15,421 nt of DNA from CAYFUL01 sp964346375. Lineage in GTDB: Bacteria; Bacillota; Clostridia; Tissierellales; Peptoniphilaceae. The DNA is taken from assembly GCA_964346375.1 (NCBI GenBank), contig CAYFUL010000031.1, positions 1 to 15,421 of the forward strand, read 5' to 3'. The notes beneath the pieces are model-generated. The model made no database searches and was not told where the DNA came from. It saw only the letters and a program-made list of their open reading frames with translations. Shown here one piece after another: positions 1 to 7,665 of the stretch; the stretch's first letter is position 1; every line of letters begins with the position of its first letter. Made by a program: the position numbers and the translations under genes.

Positions 1-708
1 ATAATTTCTCAGTCTCTCCTGAGATAGCTTCGCTTCTGAAACTATTGATAGTGGATTTCCAGTCTTATTTGGATATAGCACTTTATAGTCGTGGCTATAG
101 GAGTGTAGGGCAAGTCCATGTCCTTCTAATATCATTCTCCTTACTACTGGATAGGTATTATCCGTTATATTTTTTCCCTGTAAAAAGAATGTTGCCGGTA
201 CTTTGCTCTTCTTTAATACATCCAGTACCATTGGGGTTACTGAATTATTTGGCCCATCGTCAAACGTTAAGAACACTAATTTATCTCTTCCCTTGTACTC
301 TGCTTCTCCCCTTATATACTTTCTTATTGTGGCAGTTTTATATGCATACCTATCTGCAGAAACTATATGGTTACTTCCCGGCTTTATCTTCTTCATTATA
401 GTTGTTGAAGCGTCGTAGGCTATGGTTTGGTAGTCCTCTAGTCTTAAATTTTTATTCTCTGGACTTACATATTCATTTCTCGCCTGTTTTAATACCTGGG
501 ATAAGTACCACTGTGGCAGTACTGGGTTATAGGTTACTTTTCTATTTTTATTACAAGAGGATATTCCTCTGGCTATTAATATTATTATTAAAATAAATAC
601 TACTAGAGATATTCTTCTACGTCTTCTTGCTCTTTTTCTTGCGAGGGCACGTCGTTTTCTTCTCTTATTTCTTAATTCTCTACTCTCTAAATCTCTATTC
701 TCTGTCAT
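1..708 (-). CDS. Polysaccharide deacetylase (NodB domain), membrane-anchored, C-terminus outside window
   Basis: This reading frame is open from an ATG at 708 to the window edge, giving 236 residues with no stop. A GGAGG Shine-Dalgarno site (714-718) lies 5 nt before the start. Residues 1-32 form an extremely basic tail, with 15 Arg/Lys among residues 13-32. A transmembrane helix follows at about 33-47, so the rest should lie outside the membrane (type II topology). Residues 142-236 begin a NodB domain: motif 1 TFDDGP is at 148-153, with D150 the expected catalytic base and D151 a metal ligand. Motif 2 HSYSHDY is at 202-208, with H202 and H206 the expected metal ligands. The family hydrolyses N-acetyl groups from peptidoglycan, chitin-like chains or other envelope polysaccharides; the substrate cannot be told here. 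The gene lies 38 nt downstream of the YcdB-type gene, so the two may share a transcript. The later catalytic motifs are outside the window. Confidence 0.9.
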   Translation of the reverse strand, partial: MTENRDLESRELRNKRRKRRALARKRARRRRRISLVVFILIIILIARGISSCNKNRKVTYNPVLPQWYLSQVLKQARNEYVSPENKNLRLEDYQTIAYDASTTIMKKIKPGSNHIVSADRYAYKTATIRKYIRGEAEYKGRDKLVFLTFDDGPNNSVTPMVLDVLKKSKVPATFFLQGKNITDNTYPVVRRMILEGHGLALHSYSHDYKVLYPNKTGNPLSIVSEAKLSQERLRNY

Positions 709-725
709 GGCATCCTCCAATTAAT

Positions 726-734
726 ATTGTACCA
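726..734 (-). promoter_or_regulatory. Weak candidate extended -10 before the deacetylase gene
   Basis: On the minus strand TGGTACAAT fits the extended -10 pattern TGnTAnAAT. It lies in the 38-nt gap after the YcdB-type gene. No good -35 is visible, and the predicted start would fall almost on the Shine-Dalgarno site, giving a leader of about 11 nt. Read-through from the upstream gene is an equally good explanation. Confidence 0.3.
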
Positions 735-746
735 TGTTTATTAGTT

Positions 747-2696
747 TTATAAAGGAGAGATTATTATTTGAGAAATAATTTTTAGAGCATCTTCATGTTT
801 TAATATAGCCGTTGGGTTGTAATCCTTGTCCTTAAATATTCCAAGTCCATAGGCAATATATCCATACTTATCCATGCTATCCATACTACTTCCCTTTACA
901 TTCTTAAATAGATTTGGATTAAATATCTCTGTATTTAACTTCTCCAATGTTTCATCTAGTGTTAAAAATTTTACTGAATAGTATAGGGCATTTCTATAGT
1001 CGATTTTACTATCCAATACTTCCTTAGTTAATTTCTTACTTCCAATTTCAATTCCCTTGTCGTATTCCCTAAATGTTCCATACCTATTTAATTGGTCCAG
1101 TAAATTTAAATACTCCCTATGGGTTAATTCATCTTTTAAATTTTTTCCTGGTACAAATATTCCAAGGTCTACTAAATTTTTATATGATTTTGCCACTTCT
1201 TCTGGTGCTGTACTAACAGTGTTTAATTTTTCTCCATTTCTATTTATTAGAGCCTTCTCCTCTACTCCTACTATTGGATCTGACTCAAGGAATGTATATA
1301 CAAGTCTAGGTTTATTATCAATGTACTTATATGCAAGTTTAAAATCCTTTAGTGCAATTTCATATGCCTTTCCTATTGGAAGTTCTGCTGAATTATTACT
1401 ATACTTTACATCGTCTATAGTCTTTCCGTACCAAGTTATTACATTTTTCCCAACTACAGAAATTTCTACTCCATTAAATTCAACAGGTACTCCGCCTTCT
1501 AGTAAGTAGTACTTAATATTTCCGCCATATTCATTAATTTCAACTACTGGATTATCTAAATCCAATTTCTCTTCTACTCCATCTCCATACTTTTTAATAA
1601 AATCACGGGAAGCTTTTTTAACATCTTCTTCTGTTATCTTGTTCTCTTCTATTTCTGCATAGTTGTAGTAACTTAGCAGGTCTAAATTATCTGCCTGATA
1701 TACTACTTGAGCTCCGCCCTTATCATTGGAGAAATTTAAACTGTGGATGTATTTTTTATTTCTCCCCATAGTTGTAGAATAGCTTTCCAACTTATATTCA
1801 CTTGGTACAAGTTCCCTTGCCTTTTTTTCTGCCTCTTTAATGGATTTTAAGCCCTCAATCTTTTTAAGCTCTACTTGTTCCATTTTCATTGCACCATTGT
1901 CAGATTTCGCCTCATCAGTGTAGATGTCATTATTATCTTTTTTAATTAGAGTTCCATCTACTGCATCAATTGGATAATTTCCCCCAAGGGTTTTATAAAC
2001 TCCCTTAGATATATATTTTTGTTCCTCTACTCTAGAGTACTCATCTGGAATTAGTAAGTATGTGTATTTTAACGGCTGCTCCTTCTTAAAAAGCTCTATT
2101 GCTTTTTCTGTGGATAATACATTACCTGCCTTTGGAAAGTCCTTAGATTTTAAGGTAACGCTTTCTAAACTTCTGTCGTAATTTAGTAGTTCCTTATTTT
2201 TTAGACTATACTCAAAATTTGCATTGTCATTTAGTACGGGAATATTGTTTTCAAATCTTTGGTATTCAATAATAATTCTTCCACTACTAACATTTAAGTA
2301 TCCCTTTTTAAATTTATAGGAGTTTACCAATTCACTGTCTATCTTTTTAAAATAATCAGTAGATAATTTTTTAAACTCCTCTACATTTGCCTCAGCTTTT
2401 ATTTCTCCCTTTGGTTCACTTTTGTCGTAGGAAATAATATCTCCCTTGTCGTTTACTCCTACATGAACGTGATTTTCTTCTCCATACCACTGAAGAAAAA
2501 AGGATTTATCAGCCTTACCATAGGACTCAATATTAAAGTTTGAAAAATCATCTCCAATATTAAAAATATCCTTTACTCTCTTTATAATCTTCGCGTCAAT
2601 TTTTTTAGTACTGCTCTCTCCCACATCCTTTACCTCTGCAAAGGTAATAGTTGGTATTAAAAGTAGTACAACAATAACAAGTATTAGTCGCTTCAT
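747..2696 (-). CDS. Secreted YcdB/YcdC repeat-domain protein with SLH-like C-terminus
   Basis: This encodes 649 residues with an AAGGAGGG ribosome site (2702-2709) 5 nt before the ATG. Residues 1-20 are a signal peptide (basic start, long hydrophobic run, cleavage expected after TFA at 18-20). Two YcdB/YcdC-type repeats follow, roughly 34-250 and 272-490. The first carries the typical YQRFENNIPVLND stretch (145-157), and the matching YYLLEGGVPVEFN segment lies near residue 398. These repeats resemble the PepSY-like regions that accompany secreted peptidases, but no peptidase domain is present. Residues about 495-649 contain degenerate SLH-like helices (for example VDLGIFVPGK and THREYLNLL), suggesting cell-wall attachment. 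The molecular function is unknown. No terminator is seen before the deacetylase gene, which may be co-transcribed. The YcdB assignment rests on remembered sequence patterns, and the SLH-like part is less certain. Confidence 0.82.
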   Translation of the reverse strand: MKRLILVIVVLLLIPTITFAEVKDVGESSTKKIDAKIIKRVKDIFNIGDDFSNFNIESYGKADKSFFLQWYGEENHVHVGVNDKGDIISYDKSEPKGEIKAEANVEEFKKLSTDYFKKIDSELVNSYKFKKGYLNVSSGRIIIEYQRFENNIPVLNDNANFEYSLKNKELLNYDRSLESVTLKSKDFPKAGNVLSTEKAIELFKKEQPLKYTYLLIPDEYSRVEEQKYISKGVYKTLGGNYPIDAVDGTLIKKDNNDIYTDEAKSDNGAMKMEQVELKKIEGLKSIKEAEKKARELVPSEYKLESYSTTMGRNKKYIHSLNFSNDKGGAQVVYQADNLDLLSYYNYAEIEENKITEEDVKKASRDFIKKYGDGVEEKLDLDNPVVEINEYGGNIKYYLLEGGVPVEFNGVEISVVGKNVITWYGKTIDDVKYSNNSAELPIGKAYEIALKDFKLAYKYIDNKPRLVYTFLESDPIVGVEEKALINRNGEKLNTVSTAPEEVAKSYKNLVDLGIFVPGKNLKDELTHREYLNLLDQLNRYGTFREYDKGIEIGSKKLTKEVLDSKIDYRNALYYSVKFLTLDETLEKLNTEIFNPNLFKNVKGSSMDSMDKYGYIAYGLGIFKDKDYNPTAILKHEDALKIISQIIISPL

Positions 2697-2716
2697 TATA
2701 TCCCTCCTTTTTTGTT

Positions 2717-2725
2717 ATTATACCA
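2717..2725 (-). promoter_or_regulatory. Extended -10 promoter of the YcdB-type gene
   Basis: On the minus strand TGGTATAAT is a perfect extended -10 (TATAAT at 2717-2722). The expected start is near 2710, giving a leader of about 14 nt that contains little more than the Shine-Dalgarno site. The -35 position falls in the palindrome at 2741-2756 and has no TTGACA match. Confidence 0.65.
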
Positions 2726-2740
2726 CAATTAAATGTTTTA

Positions 2741-2756
2741 TACTTTATATAAAGTA
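2741..2756. promoter_or_regulatory. Perfect 16-bp palindrome between divergent promoters (candidate operator)
   Basis: TACTTTATATAAAGTA equals its own reverse complement over all 16 bases. Its centre (2748.5) is exactly 29 bp from the centre of each flanking -10 hexamer, so the two promoters are mirror images about it. It covers the -35 position of both. A shared dimeric regulator could act here. AT-rich palindromes also arise by chance, so the symmetry is the stronger part of the evidence. Confidence 0.5.
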
Positions 2757-2771
2757 AACTACTGAAAATTA

Positions 2772-2780
2772 TGTTATAAT
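2772..2780 (+). promoter_or_regulatory. Extended -10 promoter of the ABC-F gene
   Basis: TGTTATAAT is a perfect extended -10, with TATAAT at 2775-2780. The predicted start is near 2787, giving a leader of about 17 nt that includes AAAGGA (2789-2794), 9 nt before the ATG at 2804. As on the other strand, no good -35 is present; the palindrome sits there instead. Confidence 0.65.
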
Positions 2781-2803
2781 CATCACGCAAAGGATGTGAA
2801 AAA

Positions 2804-4396
2804 ATGATTAATATAGTTGACCTCTCTGTAGTCTTTCCCGACAAGGTTCTATTTGACGAAGTAAATCTAAACTTCTCCGGCGGAAACTGCTACGGAATAA
2901 TCGGTGCAAATGGAGCAGGAAAATCTACATTTTTAAAAATTCTCTCGGGAGAAAAGGAAGCCTCAACTGGAACAGTAAGTATTTCAAAAAATTCAAGACT
3001 AAGTAAATTATCACAAGATCACTACGCATACGACGAGTACTCTGTAATAGATACAGTAATTATGGGAAATAAACTCCTCTACGATATAAGGGAGGAAAAA
3101 GACGCCCTCTATATGAAGGAGGACTTTTCAGACGAAGATGGAATGAGAGCGGCAGAGCTTGAAGCACAGTTTGCCGAATTAAATGGATGGGAAGCAGATT
3201 CAGAGGCATCTACACTACTACAAGGGCTTGGAATTCCCACAGACCTTCACGAAAAAAAGATGGGTGAATTAATTGAGTCAGACAAGGTAAAGGTACTACT
3301 TGCCCAGGCGTTATTTGGCTCACCAGAAATTCTACTACTAGACGAGCCTACAAATGGACTTGATATAAAGGCAGTCCTATGGCTAGAGGAATTTTTAATG
3401 ACCTTTGAGGGGATAGTAATAATCGTAAGCCACGACAGATATTTTTTAAATGAAGTATGTACCCATATGGTGGATATAGATTTTGGAAAGATAAATATGT
3501 ACGTAGGTAACTACGATTTTTGGTACGAATCATCTCAACTTGCCCTACAAATGGCAAAGGACCAAAATAAGAAGAAGGAAGAAAAGATTAAAGAGCTTCA
3601 GGCATTTATTGCAAAGTTCTCTGCAAATAAGAGTAAATCTAAACAGGCTACAAGTAGAAAAAAACTACTAGATAAAATTACACTAGACGATATTAGGCCA
3701 TCATCAAGGCGTTACCCATTTGTAGGTTTTACCCTTTCAAGGGAGCCGGGAAATGAAATACTAGAGGTGGAAAATCTATCTAAAAAAACTGAAGACGGAT
3801 ATCTATTTAAGGACATCTCCTTTAGAGTAAATAAAAACGATAAGATTGCATTTATAGGAAATGAACTTGGAATAACTGCCCTATTTGAAATACTAATGGG
3901 TAGAGATGAGGACTATGAGGGAAATTTTAAATGGGGACAAACTATTACCTATGACTATTTCCCAAAGGACAATACAGAATATTTTGAGGGAGTGGATTTA
4001 AATTTAATCGACTGGCTAAGACAGTATTCCGAGGAGCAATCAGAAATATTTATTAGAGGCTTTTTAGGAAAGATGTTATTCTCTGGAGATGAAACATTGA
4101 AAAAATCCTCTGTACTATCTGGAGGGGAGAAGGTAAGAATGTTATTCTCTAAGATGATGATAGAGCCTTCAAATGTACTAATATTTGACCAGCCTACAAA
4201 CCATTTAGATTTAGAGTCAATAACGGCAGTAAATAATGGACTAATGGCATACAAGGGGAATTTATTATTTACCTCCCAAGACCACCAATTTATACAGACC
4301 ATTGCCGATAGAATAATAGAAATTAGAGATGACGGATCAATACGAGACGAGAGTATAGATTTCGATACATTTGTAGAAAAATATTTTATAAATTAA
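2804..4396 (+). CDS. ABC-F family ATPase, YbiT-like, with one degenerate nucleotide site
   Basis: This 530-residue protein has two ATP-binding cassettes and no membrane segment, as in ABC-F proteins that act on ribosomes rather than transport. Cassette 1 has Walker A GANGAGKST (34-42), Walker B with LLLDEPTNGLD (177-187) and H210. Its signature region reads MGELIESDK (153-161) instead of LSGGE, as is usual in the YbiT group. A charged linker (about 240-300) joins the cassettes. Cassette 2 keeps LSGGEK (438-443), but its Walker A is lost (G352, then I-T-A at 357-359 where G-K-S/T is expected). The catalytic Glu of DEPTNHLD is Gln (Q463) and the switch His is Gln (Q492). So one composite site looks intact and the other looks dead. 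YbiT relatives are linked to translation; whether this one gives antibiotic resistance cannot be told. It is transcribed alone and ends at the terminator at 4406. Confidence 0.9.
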   Translation: MINIVDLSVVFPDKVLFDEVNLNFSGGNCYGIIGANGAGKSTFLKILSGEKEASTGTVSISKNSRLSKLSQDHYAYDEYSVIDTVIMGNKLLYDIREEKDALYMKEDFSDEDGMRAAELEAQFAELNGWEADSEASTLLQGLGIPTDLHEKKMGELIESDKVKVLLAQALFGSPEILLLDEPTNGLDIKAVLWLEEFLMTFEGIVIIVSHDRYFLNEVCTHMVDIDFGKINMYVGNYDFWYESSQLALQMAKDQNKKKEEKIKELQAFIAKFSANKSKSKQATSRKKLLDKITLDDIRPSSRRYPFVGFTLSREPGNEILEVENLSKKTEDGYLFKDISFRVNKNDKIAFIGNELGITALFEILMGRDEDYEGNFKWGQTITYDYFPKDNTEYFEGVDLNLIDWLRQYSEEQSEIFIRGFLGKMLFSGDETLKKSSVLSGGEKVRMLFSKMMIEPSNVLIFDQPTNHLDLESITAVNNGLMAYKGNLLFTSQDHQFIQTIADRIIEIRDDGSIRDESIDFDTFVEKYFIN

Positions 4397-4405
4397 AAAA
4401 TAAAG

Positions 4406-4436
4406 AGTTCCCCGAGTATATTGGGGGAATTTTTTT
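4406..4436 (+). terminator. Rho-independent terminator of the ABC-F gene
   Basis: A stem pairs TTCCCC (4408-4413) with GGGGAA (4424-4429), extended by weaker pairs, around a loop of about 10 nt. A run of seven T follows at 4430-4436. It starts 10 nt after the stop codon. Confidence 0.85.
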
Positions 4437-4455
4437 GTGGATTTAGTGGGGAAAG

Positions 4456-4535
4456 TATTGGTATTGTGGAATGGATAGGCAATAAAACACGAACGTTATT
4501 TATCGGGCGTCTCGGGACGAGCCGCCCCTACCATA
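4456..4535 (-). repeat. GC-hairpin repeat family, locus A, 5' module
   Basis: Read on the minus strand this is the left half of the repeat family. It has ATGGTAGGGGCGG at the start, then a hairpin GGGCGGCTCG / CGAGACGCCC around TCC (one mismatch). The conserved box TTCGTGTTTTATTGCC and the internal box ATTCCACAATACCAAT follow. The matching right half that would follow on the minus strand is missing; the copy fades out near the terminator of the ABC-F gene. Confidence 0.8.
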
Positions 4536-4617
4536 GATTTTGAAATAGTCAAGATTTATTCAATATACGGCTGATTTTGAATATGGTGTAATTTATTACG
4601 ATTGTTGCAAAATAATT
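4536..4617 (-). repeat. Conserved linker of the repeat family, locus A
   Basis: On the minus strand this 82-nt AT-rich stretch matches the linker at 13690-13770 over most of its length. It shares CACCATATTC, CCGTA, TGAA, AAATC and ACTATTTCAAAA in the same order. It joins a right module to a left module, exactly as in locus C. Confidence 0.7.
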
Positions 4618-4692
4618 CATGGTAGGTTGCCGAGCCCTCGCCTGACCCGCGGGAGAGAATACATTGGTATAATGGAATACATATGTATTAAA
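4618..4692 (-). repeat. GC-hairpin repeat family, locus A, 3' module
   Basis: Read on the minus strand this carries ATACATATGTATTCCATT, then ATACCAATG, then a hairpin region CCCGCGGGTCAGGCGAGGG and the end box CCTACCATG. It matches the right ends of the copies at 13517-13689 and 8740-8958. The left half of this unit is not found further right. Confidence 0.78.
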
Positions 4693-4763
4693 ACAAAATC
4701 ATAACGTTTAATTTATGAAAGATGAAATCTATTGTTATAGTAATAATATTCTCCTCCCGCACT

Positions 4764-4847
4764 GTTTTCGAGGTAAAGGCGTTAAAAAAAATTCCATGTC
4801 TGAGCCTGAAAGGCGAGTTTGGAATTTTTAGCCTTTGCCGAGAAAAC
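4764..4847. repeat. 84-bp long inverted repeat (hairpin), family unknown
   Basis: The outer arms (4764-4780 and 4831-4847) pair over 17 positions with two mismatches and one wobble. The inner arms AAAAATTCCA (4787-4796) and TGGAATTTTT (4820-4829) pair perfectly. The loop holds a small GCCT-GAA-AGGC hairpin (4804-4814). The overlapping open frame at 4722-4967 on the plus strand is not believable as a gene. This is a different sequence from the GGTAGGGG family. Confidence 0.75.
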
Positions 4848-4880
4848 TTTCCTTCAGCGAGCGAGTGGGGTTATGGGGGT

Positions 4881-4932
4881 GAAGGGGGACCTAAGGGGAG
4901 AAACTGCGTTATTTCTCCCCTGGTCCCCCTTC
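4881..4932. repeat. Very stable 52-nt hairpin with GC-rich stem
   Basis: GAAGGGGGACC (4881-4891) pairs perfectly with GGTCCCCCTTC (4922-4932). Inside it GGGGAGAAA (4895-4903) pairs perfectly with TTTCTCCCC (4912-4920), leaving a 3-against-1 bulge and an 8-nt loop. That is 20 base pairs. No T-run follows directly on either strand, so it is not a standard intrinsic terminator, though it lies between convergent genes and could block read-through. From 4933 to 5026 I see only AT-rich sequence and a small stem near the nucleotidase stop codon. Confidence 0.75.
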
Positions 4933-5026
4933 ATTTAAATAAAAAAGTATTTTTATTACATCTGTAAATTGCAATAATCTACATTATAAAGTTTTTTCAA
5001 CAACCCCCAAGAAATTGGGCAGCTTT

Positions 5027-7112
5027 TTAAGCTGCTTTCTTTTCTTCTACTACAACAGGTTTTGTACCCTTTATTCTATCCTCAACTTTATATTCAAATC
5101 CATTTGGATTTTCCTTAGTCAATTCTGTAATATATTCCTCTACAATTTTTGCAAGGGAACCGTATAGGGCAACTTGGTGCTTTCCTTCAAACATCTTATA
5201 CCCGTCTCCACCTACTGCCATAAAATCGTTAGTAGCAAGTTTATATGTCTTAGCTAAATCTACTGCATCATCACCAACTTTTACATTGGTAACCTTACTT
5301 GGAGTACCCTCTACAATTTCAAAACTAATTCCAGAAACGTGTGGGAATTGTCCTGCTGCACTTGGATAGTCTTTAACTCCATGGTTTAATGCGTCGACAA
5401 TATCCTGTCCAGTTACTTCGATTACTGTCATTGCATTTCCAAAAGGTAGTACTGTAAATACATCTCCTACAGTTACATCTCCTTGCCTTAATACTTGCTC
5501 TAATTCCTCCTCCATTGGTAATTACTACATCTGCTCCAGAAGCCTTCTTCATAGCGTCAGTAATAAGATTTCCAAGGTTGGTCTCCTTAGTTCTAACATC
5601 TGACCTTTCTCCATCAAGATTTGTTGCAGATTTTCCAAGTACTACTGCAAGTACCTTATCCTGTTCAGCAAGAAGGGAATCAATTTCTCCCTTTACCTTT
5701 TCATTTTCACCATATACTACTGCCTCGCCCTTAGTTATCATTCTAGACTTAACATTTTTATCCTTAGAGATAGTAGTAAATCCAATATTCTTTAGAGTAT
5801 CTCCAGTAGAAACTATAAATGATTTTCCGTGAGCCTTTCCTCTTTCGTGAAGAGTGTGGGAATGTCCATCAACTATTACATCTATTCCATCTACCTTATC
5901 GGCAATATCAATAGACTTTATTTCAGATGACTTATCATCTCCAAGGTGGGATATCATTACAATAACCTCTGCACCCTTTGATTTTAAACTCTCAACTTCA
6001 CCCTTAGCTATCTTTACATTTTCATCAAGTGTATTTGCAAAGGCTAGTCCCACAGTATTTCTTGGGTCTGCCTTGTACTTAGTTTCTGGAGTTGCAAGTC
6101 CAAATACTCCAACCTTTAACCCATCAACATCTACAATCTGTCCTTCTGAAAATACAGGCTTCTTAGTAGCTTCATCAATAATATTTGAAGCATACCATGT
6201 AAATTTTGAGTTCTTATTATTTTCTAATGCAGATTCCTTTGAGTAGTCAAACTCATGGTTACCTGGAGTAAATGCGTTTATTCCAAGTAGGTTCATAACC
6301 TTAATAACATCTGCTCCTTCGTTTAGAGAAGCGAAGTTTGAACCTTGAGATGCATCTCCTGCATCAATTACAAGTACCTTGTTATTTCTCTTCTTTAATG
6401 CGTCAATTACATTCTTGTAATTTGCATATCCAATATGAGAATCATCTGCACTTACATTTCCATGTACGTCGTTAGTATGAAGAATTATTAGATCATTGTC
6501 ATACTTGCCAAGGTAAATATCAGCCTTGCCATATACTTCGTAAACCTTGTGGAAAATTCTAACAGCCTCTGCTCTAGTAATAGGAGAATCTGGTCTAAAG
6601 TCTCCTGAAGGATCTCCAACTAGTACACCGGCTTTAACTAATGCTCCAACAGCGCCCTTGTTATCAATTTCGTCCTTATCCTTAAATTTTTCAACTTCAC
6701 TTTCAGCGCCATCAAGTTTGTAAACAGTAGATACAATTCTTGCAACTTCATCCCTAGTAATGGCATCAAGAGGTTTTAATTCCTCTCCGTCATTAATATA
6801 ACCTGCGCCAACAGCTTTCTTTACATCATTTACATACCATTCATTACTAACAACGTCTTTAAAACTTACGTCCTTAGTATCTTCAAACTCTCCAACCTTG
6901 TTAATAATAACGTAAAATTCTACATTATTAATCTTTCCCTCCGGCTTAAATGTTTTGTCAGGATAACCTGCAACAAGATTTGCACTATCTGCCCAGTTAA
7001 TATCCTTCTCTGCCCAGTGGTCCTTTACGTCCTCAAATGCGTAGGCATTAATTGGTAGTAGTGCCACTAGAGAAAATACTAGGACAGAAAAAAGTCTTTT
7101 AAAATTTTTCAC
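5027..7112 (-). CDS. SLH-anchored 5'-nucleotidase (UshA/NT5E family), interrupted by a one-base frameshift
   Basis: Translation starts at a GTG (7112) with AAGGAGG placed 5 nt upstream. Residues 1-25 are a signal peptide (cleavage after AYA). Three SLH repeats follow at about 26-76, 84-133 and 143-193, which normally bind pyruvylated wall polymer. The metallophosphatase domain has HTNDVHGN (212-219), D250/D253, GNHEFD (284-289), SHLGDD (388-393) and DGHSHT (415-420), all expected metal ligands or catalytic residues. At residue 542 the frame breaks; shifting by one base continues as AGDVTVGDV and runs to 5027. The repaired protein has 694 residues, including PFGN (556-559) and the substrate-binding GGDGYKMF (634-641). 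The family hydrolyses extracellular nucleotides to nucleosides and phosphate; a 2',3'-cyclic phosphodiesterase role is possible. All key residues survive, so a sequencing error is likelier than decay. A terminator upstream suggests its own transcript. Confidence 0.88.
5481..5487 (-). other. Frameshift site in the 5'-nucleotidase gene
   Basis: On the minus strand GGCAAGG reads out of frame. Removing one A gives ATT AAG GCA GGA GAT, that is I-K-A-G-D, the expected continuation of GGGIRAS. Without the repair the protein ends in unrelated residues with a stop at 5373. Confidence 0.85.
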
Positions 7113-7167
7113 ACAATCCTCCTTAATAAAATGATTAGTATATACATACCCTTAAAACTTGGAGAGT

Positions 7168-7176
7168 ATTGTAACA
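7168..7176 (-). promoter_or_regulatory. Candidate extended -10 for the 5'-nucleotidase gene
   Basis: TGTTACAAT on the minus strand fits TGnTAnAAT. It lies just past the terminator of the upstream gene and about 55 nt before the GTG start. A second, less convincing -10 (TATACT) lies closer to the gene. No clear -35 is seen. Confidence 0.35.
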
Positions 7177-7191
7177 TCTTCGTAAATAAAA

Positions 7192-7218
7192 TAAAAAAGG
7201 AGACTTAAATAAGCCTCC
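7192..7218 (-). terminator. Rho-independent terminator of the small membrane protein gene
   Basis: On the minus strand GGAGGCTTATTTAAGTCTCC folds into a stem of about 8 bp with one wobble pair, followed by a T-run (7193-7198). It starts 15 nt after the stop codon at 7234. Confidence 0.8.
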
Positions 7219-7233
7219 AAAAAATATTTTCTA

Positions 7234-7617
7234 TTAAATTTTCTTGTTAAAAATAGCAAATAGATTTATTCCCAAAATTAGCATAAATATTTTAAATACG
7301 TTCCAATATTCTACAACTAGTGAAGTAATTCTTGGGTCAATTTTCTCATAACTATAAAGAATAAATCCGGAAGCACCAAGAACAATAATTGAAACTATTA
7401 TTCCTATGGCTCTGCCACTAAGTTCTTTAGTATAGTATGCTGCGAGAATACCCTGTACGACAATAAAAGCAAAGTCAATAAGAAAAAACTTTAAAAAATC
7501 GTAGGAATAGTTAATACTTGCATCCACTTTAAAACTAGATCTAAGAAAGACATATCCAATTCCAAGTAGAATATTTACAACGACGGCAATAAAAAATCCA
7601 AAACCCCTCTTCTTCAT
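7234..7617 (-). CDS. Small four-helix integral membrane protein of unknown function
   Basis: This encodes 127 residues with an AAGGAGG site before the ATG. I do not recognise a family. Hydrophobic segments lie at about 7-26, 43-62, 68-89 and 103-123, with short charged loops and a basic C-terminal NKK. There are no conserved catalytic motifs and few cysteines or histidines. It lies 48 nt downstream of asd with no hairpin between them, so it is probably read from the asd promoter and ends at the terminator at 7192-7218. The close spacing does not by itself imply a role in lysine or threonine synthesis. Confidence 0.8.
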   Translation of the reverse strand: MKKRGFGFFIAVVVNILLGIGYVFLRSSFKVDASINYSYDFLKFFLIDFAFIVVQGILAAYYTKELSGRAIGIIVSIIVLGASGFILYSYEKIDPRITSLVVEYWNVFKIFMLILGINLFAIFNKKI

Positions 7618-7665
7618 AATACTCCTCCTTTATAAAATTGTTATGTCTTTCTTTAAAATGCTACT

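Noticed and set aside
1057..1509. 150-codon plus-strand open frame opposite the YcdB-type gene
   Set aside because: It is antisense to a well-supported coding region with signal peptide and ribosome site, and shows no recognisable protein features.
4722..4967. 81-codon plus-strand open frame
   Set aside because: It covers the two hairpins, lacks a ribosome site and has low-complexity composition.
5019..5035. Small stem GCAGCTT / AAGCTGC at the nucleotidase stop codon as a terminator
   Set aside because: It overlaps the stop codon and is not followed by a T-run on the minus strand.
5373..5515. Programmed frameshift in the nucleotidase gene
   Set aside because: There is no slippery heptamer, and the out-of-frame end has no conserved sequence. 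Sequencing error or simple mutation is more likely.
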